From contig JBKQHM010000210.1 of the NCBI GenBank assembly GCA_052148775.1, positions 1 to 5,843 of the forward strand: a DNA stretch of 5,843 bases. The letters run 5' to 3'. Of the stretch, positions 4,370 to 5,843 are shown piece by piece. Positions within the stretch are counted from its first letter, which is position 1, and each line of letters opens with the position of its first letter. This DNA comes from CAVZRC01 sp052148775 (GTDB taxonomy: Bacteria > Planctomycetota > Planctomycetia > Isosphaerales > Isosphaeraceae). Below the pieces are notes generated by a model. It did no database searches and was not told where the DNA came from. It saw nothing but the letters and a program-made list of their open reading frames with translations. The position numbers and the translations under genes are program-made.

Positions 4370-5843
4370 CTAATCCGCGAAATCGCCGACCCGGACAATA
4401 TCCAGAATGGTGGAGTCGCCGAGGTCCAGGGCAATCACAACGCTCAACTCGGCTCGCACGGGCTTGGTCAAGAGATCCTCGAGCTGCCGGATATCATTCA
4501 GCCTCTCCAGTTCCGCGATTTCCTGCTTCAACGTCTTGATGGCCGACTCGTCCTTGCGGTCGGCCGCTTCGAGCTTCTCGAGCTTGCCGCGGCGGTATCC
4601 GATCGGGTCGCGCTCCCGATTGTCGTCATCCGTCGGGGTGTCTTTCGCGAGTGCCTCCCGGCGCGAGGCCCTCTCTTTGCGTCCCTCGGTGAAACGGGCG
4701 CGATCCGGTTCGATGCGGATTGCGATCGCGTCGGGACTCTCCGGGGCGATTGCGAGCTTGAGCTTGACCTCGCCGGGGATCAGGTCCTTTTCGAACTTCG
4801 TGGGAGGGGACCCTTCTTGCGGCCCTCCTGGGATCGGCGTGGATTCGAACTCGCGTCTGAGGAGTTTGTTGTCGGGGCTCGTCAACACGACCTTCCAGCG
4901 ACGGATTGCGAGCTTCCACGTCGTCCTGGTCAGAACCTCGGGAGTCCGCGTCCAGGTGACGGTCCGGACTCGCGGGTCCAAACGGTCGAACAGCAGCGGC
5001 TGCTTCTCCACGATCACGATCGGTCGCGGATCGCGGGTCTCGACCCCTCGCAACAGGACGAAGATCGCGCGGTCATTGACGGCCCGGAACTTCAAGACGG
5101 CGTCCCGAAGCACATCGACCTGAGTGGATTGGTTCCTGGCGTCCTTGGACCAGCCGAACTGCCATGATCGGGCATTGATCCTGCCGAGGCTTGCCAGGGC
5201 GGAGCCTCCGCCCAGCCCGCTGCCGGTCCTGGACACGAAGTTCCAGGTCGACGCCGCGGCTGCCGGCGTCTTCTGGAACTGCGGTGCGTTGAGGAGCTGG
5301 AATTGTTCGTCCACGTCATCGGGGAGATCCAGCCTGCGCTCCTGCGGGACCTTGTTGCCGAACTGGGATTTCGGGATCTCGGGGAGCGCGCAGGCCAGGA
5401 TGATGGGGCCAGGTGCCGGGAGGGCATCGACGGCGGGTTTGGTGGGCGTTGGGGCGACGGATTTGGCCGTGTCGGTCGTCGTCTCGGCGGGTTTCGTGGC
5501 CGCCTCGACGGTCGAGGGCGGCTCCGCTCCCGGCTCCGGCGCAACTTTCTTGACGACGACGTCCAGTCCATCCCCCTTACTGGCCTCGACTGGAGTCGGC
5601 GCCTCCTTCGGGATGGTGGGAACGGGCGTAACGGCTTCGGCGACGCGCCGGCTTGTTTTCGTCTCCGGCTCGACCGGCTTGTGGTTAACCCGGCTCCAGA
5701 GGAATCCGACGACCAACAGAGAGACGAGGCACGCCGCGACGATCGTGGCGACGAGATACTTGCTGGAGCGGGATTGTCGCTGTTCGGGCTCGCCAGCCGA
5801 TAGCACCAGGTCGGAGGCCAGCCGGGCGGCGAGGTCGGGCAAG
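4370..5843 (-). CDS. Single-pass membrane protein with Pro/Ala-rich linker and C-terminal coiled coil, 5'-truncated by the window
   Basis: Function not recognised. The reading frame is open to the window edge, and the 490 codons seen are the C-terminal part. The TTG codon at 5842 is probably an internal leucine. Numbering from there, residues 29-50 form a transmembrane helix (YLVATIVAACLVSLLVVGFL within it), preceded by RQSRSSK, which suggests the N-terminus is inside. Residues 52-146 are a Pro/Ala/Thr/Lys-rich linker without predicted fold. Residues 150-380 look like a mixed alpha/beta outer domain (for example RAIFVLLRGVETRDPRPIVI and VLTRTTWKLAIRRWKVVLTS). Residues 380-415 are strongly charged, and about 413-460 form a likely coiled coil (LEKLEAADRK, IKTLKQEIAELERL). 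The end is short and hydrophobic (ELSVVIALDLGDSTILDIV). The missing N-terminal part would be cytoplasmic; it could be a regulatory or kinase-type domain, but nothing here shows it. The gene lies upstream of the 980-codon gene in the same direction, with the heptamer element between them. Confidence 0.8.
   Translation of the reverse strand, partial: LPDLAARLASDLVLSAGEPEQRQSRSSKYLVATIVAACLVSLLVVGFLWSRVNHKPVEPETKTSRRVAEAVTPVPTIPKEAPTPVEASKGDGLDVVVKKVAPEPGAEPPSTVEAATKPAETTTDTAKSVAPTPTKPAVDALPAPGPIILACALPEIPKSQFGNKVPQERRLDLPDDVDEQFQLLNAPQFQKTPAAAASTWNFVSRTGSGLGGGSALASLGRINARSWQFGWSKDARNQSTQVDVLRDAVLKFRAVNDRAIFVLLRGVETRDPRPIVIVEKQPLLFDRLDPRVRTVTWTRTPEVLTRTTWKLAIRRWKVVLTSPDNKLLRREFESTPIPGGPQEGSPPTKFEKDLIPGEVKLKLAIAPESPDAIAIRIEPDRARFTEGRKERASRREALAKDTPTDDDNRERDPIGYRRGKLEKLEAADRKDESAIKTLKQEIAELERLNDIRQLEDLLTKPVRAELSVVIALDLGDSTILDIVRVGDFAD

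Noticed and set aside
4243..4434. 63-codon minus frame across the right heptamer array
   Set aside because: Its middle is repeat-encoded (LLVIGHWLLVIG) and it overlaps the end of the real gene in another frame. It is a by-product of the repeat.
5840..5842. TTG at the window edge as the true start of the last gene
   Set aside because: It is simply the first codon available in an open frame cut by the window. LPDLAARLASDL reads as the interior of a protein, and no ribosome-binding site can be seen.

Overview
The window looks like a piece of a large, GC-rich bacterial chromosome, most likely from a planctomycete (Isosphaeraceae- or Gemmataceae-like). This is inferred from three things. The ECF sigma factor has the sequence style common in that phylum, two long single-pass membrane proteins match no textbook family, and the intergenic spaces carry short heptamer repeats. 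No phylogenetic marker is present, so the assignment is not proven.

Layout. Positions 1-217 are a non-coding leader in which I recognise nothing firm. An ECF-type RNA polymerase sigma factor gene (218-817, +) follows. Positions 818-1191 separate it from a convergent gene and hold a nested inverted repeat built from a CACAGAG-type unit, with a spacer of about 194 nt. A 980-codon gene (1192-4134, -) encodes a large, mostly helical single-pass membrane protein with a TPR-like stretch and a probable beta-rich C-terminus. Positions 4140-4369 hold two opposing arrays of a different heptamer (ATTGGTC / GACCAAT). They include a 34-bp perfect inverted repeat with a 135-nt loop. The first codons of the 980-codon gene lie inside this repeat family. 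The last gene (4370-5843, -) runs off the window. It encodes a second single-pass membrane protein with a Pro/Ala-rich linker, an unrecognised outer domain and a C-terminal coiled coil.

How the parts may work together. The two minus-strand genes are co-directional, and both encode proteins predicted to have the N-terminus inside and the large C-terminal part outside the cytoplasmic membrane. They could form one envelope complex, but nothing in the sequence proves an interaction. The sigma factor points towards them and has no visible anti-sigma partner, so a regulatory link is only a hypothesis. The most distinctive signals are the two inverted heptamer-repeat elements, which share a layout but not a sequence, and the apparent capture of a start codon by one of them.
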